64,000 nt of DNA from Lytechinus variegatus (Eukaryota; Echinodermata; Echinoidea; Temnopleuroida; Toxopneustidae), in NCBI RefSeq assembly GCF_018143015.1, contig NC_054746.1, positions 16,731,532 through 16,795,531 on the forward strand, given 5' to 3'. Below the pieces are notes generated by a model. The model had not been told where the DNA came from. It ran no database searches and saw only the letters and a program-made list of their open reading frames with translations. Every line of letters begins with the position of its first letter. Position 1 is the first letter of the stretch. The position numbers and the translations under genes were made by a program. Positions 1 to 11,500 of the stretch are shown here, one piece after another.

Positions 1-77
1 CTGATTTAATACTCTATTTCAATGGATGTTGTTAGATGGTTTGTGTTTTACTTTTTTTTTGTAATGACTAAATGTAG

Positions 78-159
78 GTGAGGTGTATCTTCTGTCAACG
101 AGTGATGCCAAGACCACCGTACCTCAAGGGAAAGTCTTCAAGATAATTGATCCACGAAA
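78..159 (+). CDS. NTR protein exon (first in window)
   Basis: Acceptor TAG before 78; donor GTAAGT at 160. It opens with two bases of a split codon and reads EVYLLSTSDAKTTVPQGKVF and on to DPR, ending after two bases of the next codon. No known domain recognised. Confidence 0.7.
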
Positions 160-3100
160 GTAAGTATTCAGGTTTTGATTATTCAAGTTTAAACTTTCAT
201 TTTTTTTTTGCTTGGAATGCTACTCTTATACCTCTTGACAGGTGGTTGATCACTCCATTGCAAATCTTGCGTGTCAAACAACTTCTTCAATTTCCCCTGA
301 ATGCTCAGGAGCCGTGGCACATCGGTCTTAGATTGAAAAGGTGCAAGAACATTTTGTTTTAACGAGTCTTACTTTATTTCCATTGTAACAGTACATGTAT
401 TTCATAACGATAAATCAGGGACAATGTTCCTGAGAAAACTAGTTCCTCAGTTTTTGCCCAATGCTCTGACATGATAATGGACTGAGTATCATGTCAGAAA
501 TTTGATTCATCAATATATAACTCCATCTGATACAACCATTCCTAAAATATTAAATATTTTGGAAAAGATGATGAAACTTTGCTTTGTAGATTAGAAAAAG
601 TGTAGCCACAATATCGAATTAGGAACATTAAAACTGGAGAGGGTACCTTTTGTCTAATATTCAGAAAGCAGTAATGATCCCTATGACTATGATGTGAATT
701 CTTAAACCTCGTTTTCTGGTACCGATTGTTTTAGGAGAGGAAATCCTGAGAAGTGCCTTAAAGATATCAGAGATGTTGATGTTCATGGTCCTACCACACC
801 ATTTGAACCATCACCTACAGGTATTAATCAAGATTGTGTTTTTGATTCATTGATGATTTCCTCAGTGTGAAATATAGGATAAAGTCCTAGGATATTTTTA
901 CTCCTGTAAAACCATTTTGGTCCATTCTTCAAAATTTAATGCTTTGCAGCAGGAGTAATCTGGCCAACACTGTTGTCTCACATTGACTGTGTGTTATAAA
1001 TTGCTAGTCTTAAATAACCCCTTTGAATATGATTAATAGTAATACAGAGGATGATTTAATTTATAATTCTATTTGTGTAGAGAAACTTAAATGTTTTTGA
1101 GAAGAGGGTAACCTTTCTGCTCCTGGTAAAACAATTAATTGTAATATGAATGCATTGAGTAGTGAAGTCAAGTGGGCCTATATTACAAAACTACATTGCT
1201 CAGGATGTTGCATTATGGGTAATAAACCTGGCCATCTCATGAGGGCTTGAATTGGGGCTATTAAGGCTGCTGGTTCGTATAAAATAAAGACTATTAGTCT
1301 TGTTATTTAAGACTAATAATTTCCAAATCAGCCCTATGTGATGCTTCACATACATTTTGGAATGTGAAGCAGGGGGGGGGGGGCTTGTAATCACTTGCAT
1401 GAATCTTAAGAAATTATCATAAGGCAAAAGGCAATTCATATTTCCCCTTCGAAACAAAATAAAATGTTGAAGCAGTTGCATTTCATTGCCTGATATAACA
1501 TTTCTAACATCAAATTTGTCAAATTCTTCTTCTGTTGTAATTGCTGCTTTTCTTCCTTGCTACCGTTCATCTAAGCTTTCCCATCTTTGCTATTTACATT
1601 TGTAATTTATGATGAATTCATTTATTCAGTAAATTTTTCATTTTAAATTGTGATATATTTCGATGGGACATAAATAGTGTCAGTTTGATGCGTAAGAATG
1701 TACACTAATATTTGTTAACACCAATGAATGCACTGCATGTTCTTATAGTCAAAAGCTTATATTGCATGAAATACTAACCTGCAAGCAACATGAGCTTTCA
1801 TGAGGTCTTAGATTTTCGTAGGTGAGAAGTAAATACTATATCAATACTGCCTATCAAGTGAGATATGACAATTCATATCACAGCAGACTTTTTTTTTTCA
1901 AAAAAGGATTTTATTTTGTCCAAAGGGCACAGTGCTGAGGGGGAAAAATATAGCTTTTTAGGGGATGTGAAACCTTACTTATTTAACAGATAGAACAAAC
2001 AGTATTTCATATATATAGTTTGTAGATTTTCCAACTGAGTCAGCATTGGCTTTATGATCATACTGCTAGCTTCTACATGGATCTACATTGTCAGAAAAAT
2101 ATGCTAGTGTGTGCATTATTCAAACTATGTTTATGTGTACACATGCCTAATAATGCACCTTATAAGAAGAGGCAACATCAAACCTCATTTGATGTGATAA
2201 CTGATAAATGTGATCCTTTCAGTTCTAGTCAGGAGTTGATTGTTTGATCTAGATCTACGTGTATTACTGATTTGGATCTGTATTAATCTATGTAATACAA
2301 TAACTGATTCTGGTGTTGGTGTTGGAAGCACAATTTTGATTATTTTCCCTAGCTCCAACCTAATTTGAGTTGACAAAAGGTATCCAAACATGTTATGGAT
2401 GACTCAAAACCAACTGAGACTCATCCCAGGACCAGCTTTGTGTTGATTTGCTGATGTTATAGAAACCTGCTTGTGCACCTTACTAGAATTCACCAAATGG
2501 CCTTTAATGGTTTAATTGGTTGATCATTACAGACTTGCTGTAACTAATTGATTTTGTCATCCTTTGAGAGGTTGGTTTCCTTTAGATTAAAAGAAAGACG
2601 GGGATGTAAGATTGTAATGTGTGTACAACTTTATACTATACTCCCACTGCACAGTAGTAGTAGGTCCCTCTTGAACTATTGGGCAACACATGCATCAATC
2701 ACTCTCAATAATGCAGATATCTTTCCTGCTATTCCTCTAAGCTTTCCTTCCATATTGCCTAATTCACTGCACCCTCCTTCCTGAAGCTCACTTAGAATTT
2801 GAAATAAATATATATATATATATACAGCTTGCTTAAAAATGATCATTACCTCTACCCCATTCCCTACCAACAGGAAGTGCAATATGTGTGACCCTGCATC
2901 CTCCATATCACTTGGCTGTGCTATGCTTAGCTCTCCTCTTTATACATCATCTTCTTGTTGCCATGCCAACCAGCTTGCATCACTATGAACATCTACGCTA
3001 TGTTAATCTACCTCTTCCAAGATGCAATGATAAAACGGAAGGTTCTTGTTTCGATCCTGCTATTCAGAAAACCTCAGGTGCCCTAAGAAATGCAAAGGAG

Positions 3101-4121
3101 ATTACTTGGAGGTCGACAATACCACATACTGCGATGCAAAGTTTGGTATGTATTTTCAAGGTTTTGAAGAGTAATCTTTATGTTAAAGATAAGAGTTGAT
3201 ATGTCAGGAAGGGGTGGTTATACAAAGAGATATGCTTGATATTTGCAATTTATTGTGAAAATATGCTTGATATTTTTTTATGTTCTGTCTTTCATGCTGA
3301 TTGCAAAATTTTAGTGCAATTGCATAATAAGAAAGTAATCACTGAATTATATTATAAAGCATAATGAAATGCAAACTTCAAACTAGACAATTCTTATGTT
3401 ATCTCAACTTTATCTAAGCTGAATCTACATTCAAAATGAAAACTCACCATCCACCTAAGTCTTTGTTCTATTTTTCAAAAATCTTTTCTTTAAATTTCAT
3501 GAACCACAGTGCAACAACCATTTTAGGCCAAGTTTTTTCATCTTTCCTAATTGAGTGACTTATTGGGCATGGCAAGAAAGTTAATACTTTTAATTTCAAA
3601 TTGAGTGTAACGGGACAATTCAATGAAATTGAGTTGCCACTGAATGCAATTCAACTACGAGTTTGTGTTTAATCAAAGAACTTGGGCTTGATTTGGAACT
3701 GAACATAAGCTCCTTGTAAGATTTGACAATAGCATGTTTTTTTTCTACCAATTTTGATCAATCCTCATTTCCAGTGATAACGGGTACAGTCCGGAAGGTG
3801 CAGCGTTTCAACAATGAATTGCGACTGAATATCTTTGTTGACGAACTCCACAAGAGAGCTTATGACCTTCCTGCCATACACGCAGGACGCAGGATCTCAA
3901 TCTCACAGTACTCGCGGTCTGGCCGCTGCCGATGTCCAAACCTAGAGGTTGGACAGACTTACTTTATTCTTGGGGATTACAAGTCATCTTGGCAGAAGTT
4001 GATCCTGAAAGAGTCTTCCATCGTAAAGCGCTATCATTGGTACCACTCAGCCATGATCCCTCAGCTAAATAAGGAATGCAGGGCTATTACCTTAGAGCTT
4101 TTAATGAAAGAGTTTAGTTGA
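78..4121 (+). CDS. NTR (netrin/C345C-like) domain secreted protein, 3' part of gene
   Basis: Five exons join in frame: 78-159, 242-340, 735-820, 3068-3145 and 3775-4121, giving 229 residues and a TGA stop; the 5' end lies outside the window. The last two exons encode an NTR-type module. Its signs are paired cysteines at the start (CPKKC), a YCDAKFVITGTV stretch like the C-x(3)-FVI-G core of NTR domains, a middle CRCPNLEVGQTYFILG motif (CxCP-x(4)-G-x-YxxxG, as in netrins and PCOLCE), and a final NKECR cysteine. NTR modules are extracellular and end netrins, sFRPs, PCOLCEs, meteorins and complement C3/4/5. The residues upstream of the module (for example WLITPLQILRVKQ) match no domain I recognise, and no laminin-EGF or frizzled repeat is visible, so the exact family stays open. 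The intron phases agree at every junction, which makes the exon chain solid. Confidence 0.8.
242..340 (+). CDS. NTR protein exon
   Basis: The acceptor is CTTGACAG and the donor is GTGCAA. The frame set by the previous exon gives WLITPLQILRVKQ through WHIGLRLK, without stops. A second frame is also open for part of the length, but it hits a stop before the donor. Confidence 0.7.
735..820 (+). CDS. NTR protein exon
   Basis: Acceptor TTTTAG and donor GTATTA. It encodes a linker with one cysteine (GNPEKCLKDIRDVDVHG) followed by a Pro/Thr-rich stretch (GPTTPFEPSPTG), probably a flexible segment before the NTR module. Confidence 0.7.
3068..3145 (+). CDS. NTR protein exon: start of NTR module
   Basis: The acceptor CTATTCAG follows a pyrimidine-rich tract; the donor is GTATGT. 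It encodes ENLRCPKKCKGDYLEVDN and TTYCDAKF. The acceptor 15 bases downstream (CCTCAG) was rejected because it breaks the phase. Confidence 0.78.
3775..4121 (+). CDS. NTR protein terminal exon: NTR module and stop
   Basis: The acceptor is TTTCCAG. This exon holds most of the NTR module, including the CRCPNLEVGQTYFILG motif and the final cysteine, then a short tail ending LMKEFS and TGA. A candidate polyadenylation signal AATAAA lies at 5304-5309. Confidence 0.82.
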
Positions 4122-4237
4122 AGTACTATTTAGATGGTGAAAGTTCTGTCCAAATACTGTTTGAATATTTCAAGAATTTAGTCAATGCTATAAATTCTTT
4201 TATGCAATTTGACCTGTACAAAAAAAAATCATTGATA

Positions 4238-4524
4238 TTATAATAATGATAATAAGATAGGGTATTTATATTGCGCACATATCCACCTTGTTAGGTGCTC
4301 AAGGCGCTCCTATATTACCCGGCTAAGCTAGGCTTTCATAGCGCACACAGCTTTTTAAGGTATTACTTCCTACCGGTACCCATTTACCTCACCTGGGTTG
4401 AACTTGAGTGCAGCACATTGTGGATCAGTTTCTTGCTGAAGGAAATTACGCCATGGCTGGGATTCGAACCCACGATCCTCTGTTTCAAAGTCCGAAGACT
4501 AATCCACTGGGCCTCAACGCTCCA
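4238..4524 (-). mobile_element. tRNA-derived SINE, antisense copy
   Basis: Reverse-complemented, the right end has a tRNA-like head with box A and box B type motifs (GGATTCGAACCC on the plus strand). A shared body follows (CAGCAAGAAA, a CACTCAA..CAGGTGAGG stretch) and a tail with ATATAAATACC and ATTATTATC repeats. The same layout occurs at 17757, 25968 and 54541. Confidence 0.8.
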
Positions 4525-7249
4525 CGTTATAGTACATGTAGCAGGAGAGAATGATATATTGAAAATCATGAATTATTTTTTTTTTGTAATGCCAATCGTG
4601 GTGTTACAAATTCCACAAATATTTGAATGATGAACAATGTCTGATGTTCAGATTAACTTGAAATTCTTCTTCATACAGGTATAACTGTGGTTCCAAGACA
4701 TATGCTCCTACAACAATTGTATCTACTGAAAATGCATACATTAAGCCTAACATAAACCTGAGCTTCAAACCTCAATCTAATCTAATAAACATATACCTAA
4801 ATAAAAAATTATAATACAAATAGAAACAAACAAATCACAACTCTAACCATTCCCTTCATATCATCAGAGAAGTCGGCAGAAGAGCATCTTTCATGAGGGC
4901 AAAGCAGATGTTGCATTACCATACCATAACTGCACCTGTAGTAACTTTGATATATATATCCGTCATAAATTTGTGTGTCAAAAAAGCCCAAAGATTATTA
5001 TTTCTTCTGGAAGACTGCTCAAATTCGAAATTGTGCATATATACACCAGTACAAGCTCAAAGAACACTTTTCATTTTGATTTCTCTTTATCATCAAAGTC
5101 TAATTTTTATCTCTATAATGTGGATATTTTTTCTTTGGGATATATGTCTTTAATATTAAGTCTATAAATCCAAATCATATGTCGTACCATTTGGTTGGCA
5201 TTGTATTTCTTTAATATTGCTTAATAAGTAAATCAATAATCAGTTGTTGCTTGCAGCTCAAAATAGTACCTCTTAATTGTAGAAACTGATGTGCTTTCAA
5301 TTCAATAAATTATGTGAGTGAGTACTTTGAAATATAGCATTTACATTTTAAGAAGAATTTATACTAATGTATTTTCTGTTTCATGTTGATGTTTCCAAAA
5401 CAATATTTTTATAGATTGTTAAATTATAACTCAATATATTTTCTGATGTATATTTGTTGTCACATACCAAATTGGTTTTATAAAGGAAAAGAATCGTGAT
5501 AACTTGATTTCTAGAGCAATGGCAGTCTCATAATCCAAACCCCTGGTTTTGAAAAAAAAATGATGCACTTATCATTTTCTTTAGTATTTAAGAAATACAT
5601 TAGTCCTCTTTACTGGATTCCTTCAAGAGGACATAAAGTCAACATTCCTGTAGTTGTTTGCTTGCATACTCTCTTAGTCGTTGGGGGACAACATCAGCTA
5701 TGATTACCATAAGTATTACTATACAAGAAGAAATCAAATCTTACGTGTTATAGAATTCTGAATGGTTTAGCTGTTTTACTTGTATACATGGTTGTGTATT
5801 CTTATTCAAAGAAGAAAATAGTTCTTTCTGCTTGACCATCAGAAATCCCCAAATCAGACCCACCCCTACCCAATGGTTGATTTATAAAGCTGTTGAATAG
5901 GATGAGGAAATTTTTAAAGTAATTTTTATTTTTGTGATAAAAATAAATAAATTATAGAAGATGGTATTTTCAATTTATTTTCATAAGGTTCTTGAGTCTT
6001 ATCAAAATTCCATGATGCCAGCGTTTATTCACTACCAAATGAATTATGCCAAATATCTTATTATGAAATAAGTGTATTTTTTCTAATATTGATTTTTATT
6101 ATTGCATTAAGAGAATATGTAGAAAAGAGAATATAGCTTTAATGTTTTTATTTCATTATTGGTGATCATATATATTTATGTAATATCATGTTAGCATACA
6201 TTGCTTACTGCCAAACCTATTTTGATAAAAGTATATTTTTTTAGTAAAAAATATTGTTGTATAATGCTATGCAAGTATAATAATCACTAGAAATTTTAAG
6301 AAGTAATTACCATTTATATTAAAATAATATATGCAATTATGTCATAAAATTACAATTCTGTGTCACTGAATCATTTTTTTAGGTGTTTTGCATGAGCTGT
6401 GGTGGTGACGTGCAGAATAAATCATTTTTGTTTGAAGTAAAACTGCCCTATACCTGTCTGGCACTTCTCAGATTCCAGTCGTGTGCTCATCAAAATCACG
6501 AAGTCTTGAATTTGCTTGACATTTTTATGCTCAGACAGTCAAGAATAAGAATTAAACTTAGTATTGAAGGCTTATAGGTTGTTATTAAGATCTTAACTTG
6601 ACTTCACTACCCCATCCCCTAAAAAAAACTTTCATCAATGACAATGCATTCTTGTCAGGGGCCATAGAACAGTTGTATAAATTGTGGGGAGGGGGGCTGA
6701 CCATCCCCCCAAAAAAATCAGATGGTCATTTCTATGATTTGAGACATACATGTTATTGAAAACAGTGCCCCCCCCCATTTCTGTGGCCCGGTCCTGCTAT
6801 TCATTTATGCAGAATTCCAATATTTCTTTAACATGTTAAGTGAGATTATTTTTCTTTGACTGTCATAATTTAGCATGTGTCTGCTATTCCAAGCAAACTT
6901 TTATTCCAATCAAAGTTTATCTTTGAGGAGAATTAAAGCTAGAGTAAAGTGCTCTAGACAAGGCATAAATTATATGATGGGTGGGGGGGGGAGGGGTACA
7001 ACATCTCAGAGACCCATATCAACAAGTAACATTATCATTTATATTTCCTCTTTATTAGTCAAGCATATGGATTGCCAAATCATTTCACTTCCTATTCAGA
7101 TTGTCCTCTGCATGCACGCACAGACCAATGTTCATACGCTAAAAGTTTTTGCCAAGGTCTAGCACAAGTTCCAAATGTAATTTTTTTGCCTATTTTGGCA
7201 TGACACATAATGGCATAAATGAACGATTCCATTCTGCCTGTGGTAGGCT

Positions 7250-7848
7250 TAAAGGACAAGTCCATTATTCCAACAAAAAGTTTATTTGAATAAAAAGAAA
7301 AAAATCCTACAAGCAAAACACTGAAAACTTCATAAGAATTGGATGTAAAATAAAAAACTTATGACATTTGATAGTTTTGCTTAATTTCACAAAACAGTTC
7401 TATGCACATCCTGGTCGGTATGCAAATGAGGAGACTGATGACGTCATCCACTCACTATTTCTTGTGTATTTTATTGCATGAAATATTCTAATTTTCTCCT
7501 CTTTGTCAAGTGAAACAACGATTGATTCATCCATGAATCATGTGGTACTAGAATTGCTTAAAACTAAATGATTCAGTCAAGTTGGTACCAATTGTTAAAT
7601 CTGTAAAACAAAAGAGATTGTATAATTCAAACAATAAAAAACAAAATAGTGAGTGACGGACATCAGTGACCATCTTATTTGCATGTCACAGAGTTGTGCA
7701 TATCAGTTATCACTGTTTTGTGACAAGTGAAACTTTAAAATATCAAAACTTTCTTAATTTACATCCGATTTGATGAAATTTTCAGTGTTATGCTAGTTTG
7801 TTTTTTCTCTATTCAAATCAACATTTTTCTAAGGTGAACTGGACCTTT
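7250..7848. mobile_element. Foldback/MITE-like element with long inverted arms
   Basis: The left arm starts AAAGGACAAGTCCATT, and the right arm ends in its imperfect complement (GTGAACTGGACCTTT). The pairing continues inward for roughly 200 bases: TTTATTTGAATAAAAAG against CTATTCAAATCAACA, AATTGGATGTAAAAT against TTTACATCCGATTTG, and TTTGCATGTCACAG against the ATGCAAATGAG region. There is no coding capacity. This looks like a non-autonomous DNA transposon. Confidence 0.8.
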
Positions 7849-8493
7849 GGAATTTGGAAAATTTTTCTCATTTTAAAATCTTGAAGGCAAGGTTTGCACC
7901 TACAAGGAGCCTTATTGGTAAAACGGGAAGATCCAGATAACTATGATGGATGGACCTGTCCCATCAATACTATTTTTTTATATTGTGATTAGGCATAAGA
8001 AACATGGAGTATTGGTAACGAGGACTTTGGTTTTGTGATTGTTTATCTGACAATCTACATTTGAGATCAACAAATTTATACATTTGGTATAGAATTATCA
8101 TCTCAGTTATTTTCATTAAATTTATGGCATATCATACTTAGGGATATACTTGGGGAGTATACTGAACGAGGTCATATTATGACTCTGTATTCAGTTCCAA
8201 ATTCTTTCTCCTCTTTAGGTATCATGCAAGAAGAATGACACTATTTCCTGAGAGGCATGTGTATAGTCCCAAGGAAAATTATCATAGTGCATGTGTCACC
8301 ACGTTTTCACTGTGGAGTGAAGATTTGTTAGTGAAAAATAAAAATAAAATAATTTATGTTGACATTTTTTCTTTAACGATTGGACGTTCAGGTGACACCA
8401 TAAACGACGTACCGGTAGTTATATTTTTGGAGCTGCTGCAACATTTTTCTCTGGATATTACTCTCTATGAACGCCTTCTAATTTGGTTGTAAA

Positions 8494-8592
8494 ATGGCTA
8501 TTCAGGGTTTGTTAGCAATTACAGAGACTATAATGTACTTTGTGGTTGGTATAACAGGACTCGTCGCAGCTATAACAGTTGGAATTTCAAGA
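8494..8592 (+). CDS. TMEM179: TMEM179 exon 1
   Basis: It starts MAIQGLLAITETIMYF and encodes helix 1. A TAA in frame immediately upstream (8490-8492) fixes this ATG as the first available in the exon. The donor is GTAAGT, phase 0. Reading past the donor gives a false extension into a CpG-rich stretch. Confidence 0.87.
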
Positions 8593-11500
8593 GTAAGTGT
8601 TCGAAAATTAATATCTTGGCGGATCTGGGAATGGGGGCGGATCTCTACGGTATGTGGCTGTGCTGAACCGCCGCTATGCCTATGGGGATTGCACTTGCGA
8701 CCAGCCTGAGCTGAGCCGCGCCGCGGGGTCCCGTACCGGTGGCGGTACGATGTACGCGTGAGCTGTAGCCTTGCGGACTCTATGATGATGTTTTGTAAAT
8801 ATTTTGACGTATACTTCTTCATCATGGGCCTTGAACTGCCTCTCATACACATGTAAACTGACAGCTGGCAGCCGTCTGTTTCGAGGAGTTTTTTATATTC
8901 ATTTTTTATTTTTTAAATTTCTCCTCGTACACAGATGACGGCTCGCTATTGCGCATCCACCATTCATTGCCATTGGGGGACTTACAATGCAAAGTCACCC
9001 CATTAGGTCTCTTTAATTTTTGTCTTTAATGAATCAAACTTTTGAAAATTAACGCGACTGAAATGCAAATTAATATTCCCTCTTTAGTCTTGGCATTAAT
9101 TTTCAAAAAACGGGGGAAAAAAATCAAGTTAAAAGGAACAAAACAGTGACTTACCCTGGCTGTCGTGCAACTTCACTTCCCTGTTTTATCCGAACTTTAC
9201 ATAAACATATGGCCATTGAGTCCCCTGTACAGATCGCGCTAGAAGTTGGTCTCTGTATTTGGTGAGTGAAGCCAACGGAGTTCAGCTGAACAACCAACAT
9301 TACATTACCAGAGACCGAAACTTTTGGTCTAATGTAAATTAAGATAGAAATCACATAAATGTTAGTGATGTTATTTATTTTTACACCTTCAGAGGCCTAA
9401 TGCGTAGGAAGTTTCAAAAATTGGTTAATAAAAAGGTGGAAAATTGATGATTTCCTACCAGACCGATCTCGTGTAGATCCCTCCATCCGTTTGTCAACAA
9501 AGCAAATACAATATGTCAGACCCTTGAACCGCTTTGTTATGACGTACCTTCAATTAGCAATGTTATAAAATGCCGTTTTGAAGAACAATTTATAGATAAA
9601 AATTATTATTTAACAAATACTAAAATTTGATAAGTGATTATAAATAATTATTAATATAACAATTATTTATCATCACGTATGAAACATGCAGAATGAGTAT
9701 ATTCCTATTTGTACAAGTTCAGTTTTTCAATCTGCATGTGCAAAATGGTTTTCTGCTCTTTGTACATGTAATCATTATTTGCGACATGCGAATGATACAA
9801 ACATGTGCAAGGTATCATGGAGAGCAGCCTTACATTAGGCATGAAACTAATTGGGTTCATTTGAAATAAACAGGAGGAGAAATTGGTGTCTAGCCTCCCT
9901 TTTAGAGCTAATTAAGTCAAATTTTCTTTACAAGTTTGTATAACACTTGTGTTATATAGGCAAGAGTAGGCCCTGTACTTGATTGGCTTGTGGTAGAATC
10001 TATTTATAAACCAAAATACAAATCCCCCCCCCCCTCCCACAAAAAAAAAGAAATGGAACAAATATTAAGGGGTTCAAATTGAAGAAATTTCTTTCAGTTT
10101 TAGATAAACCCACAGCTTTACAATACAATGTCATAATCGATTATGAGATCATGGATACTGACTGTAATGTTAGAATGAGGTATCACACATACAATACATT
10201 ATATCACATGACATTGGATTCTAAAGGTAAGCCAATCAGGAGATCTACTGGTAATGTGGAAAAAATAGAAATCTCATCACTGACTGTAATGTTAGAATGA
10301 GGTATCACACATACAATACATTACATCACATGACATTGGATTCTAAAGGTAAGCTAATCAGGAGATCTAATGTGGAAAAAATAGAAATCTCATCAGAACA
10401 AATGATTATTGTATTGGACAAGACAGGAGTATCTTGTGCTATTATCATGGTAATGATTGGACAGGAATAGATCTAACCATCTTTTCTTCTGCTTAAACTC
10501 TTGAATCACCTCTAGTCGTATTTCTAGATATACTTTATTCCACAGGTTACATTTTCAAAACAGAAATGAATAAAATAAGTAAAATAAAATGCAGATTTTA
10601 AGTGTCCTGTTTTTTTTTCCTTTGTTTTCTACAGGATGCCTTTAGCAGTCAGTGTATCCTCTACAGTGAAATCAAATGGTGTAATGATACAGCAATGGGT
10701 TTCACAGACCTGGGAAGCAACACAGCATGTTCATTTGCAGTTGGCATTGAAGTTATTGCTTCTTTATATGCCATTTTGTTTGGCATTTACTATGTTCTCA
10801 TCATCATTGGCAAGGTTGAAGGATGGTGAGTATATCAGTAGAAATAGTTTTTGCTTTCTTCCTCTTTCTTTTCTTTTTTGTTATTTCTTTATTTCTCTTT
10901 TGTTCATTCTCTCGTTTTTCTTTCTCTTTTTTCGTTGTCATCTTTTTTTCTTTATTTTGTATTTCCTTTCTTGAGTCCTGTTTTTCCTTTCTTCTTTCAC
11001 TCTCACCATTATTCATTCTTTCACTCCTTTCCTTCCTTCAATCTTTCCATTTTTTCTCCTTTTATGCCTTTGTTTTCTCTTCTTTCTTCCATCCACCCTT
11101 TCTTTCTATCTTTCATTCTTGTTTTTATTCCTTCTTTCTTTCTTTTCTTCTTTTTCTTACTTTCCTGTCTTCCTTTCTTGTTCCTATCTTAATTCATTTC
11201 CTAGTTTTTGTCTCGCCTACCAGAGGTGAAGGCGAGACTTAGGGATCCAAATGTTGTTCGTCTGTCGTCCGTCCGTCACAAACCTGTAATGACACATAAC
11301 TCCATAACCGTAAGTCGCTTTTCAACCAAACTTGGATGGTGGATGGACTTGGGGGACCTGCATGTTATGCTGCAGTCTGAGGTCACATGGTAAGTTCAAA
11401 GGTCATTATCAGGTCAACGTTAAAGTTTACATGCAAGACTCTCTTATGACACCTTACTCCACAACCATAAGTCGCTTTTCAACCAAACTTGGATGATAGA

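Larger units (their letters stand above)
4122..8493. other. Intergenic DNA and 3'/5' flanks between NTR gene and TMEM179
   Basis: No coding sequence is supported here. It contains the likely 3' UTR of the NTR gene (AATAAA at 5304), an antisense tRNA-SINE at 4238-4524, AT-rich unique sequence to about 6650, short poly(G)/poly(C) runs near 6690, 6770 and 6985, and a 600-base foldback element at 7250-7848. The promoter of TMEM179 should lie just upstream of 8494, but I see no clear core element. Confidence 0.6.

Noticed and set aside
4295..4630. 111-codon open frame
   Set aside because: It is the antisense reading of a tRNA-SINE; the same peptide pieces (AHSFLR, LPVPIYLTWVE) reappear at 54488-54835 in another copy.
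10823..11242. Long overlapping open frames rich in F, S and L
   Set aside because: They follow from the C/T-only composition of the tract; no start context, domain or splice support.
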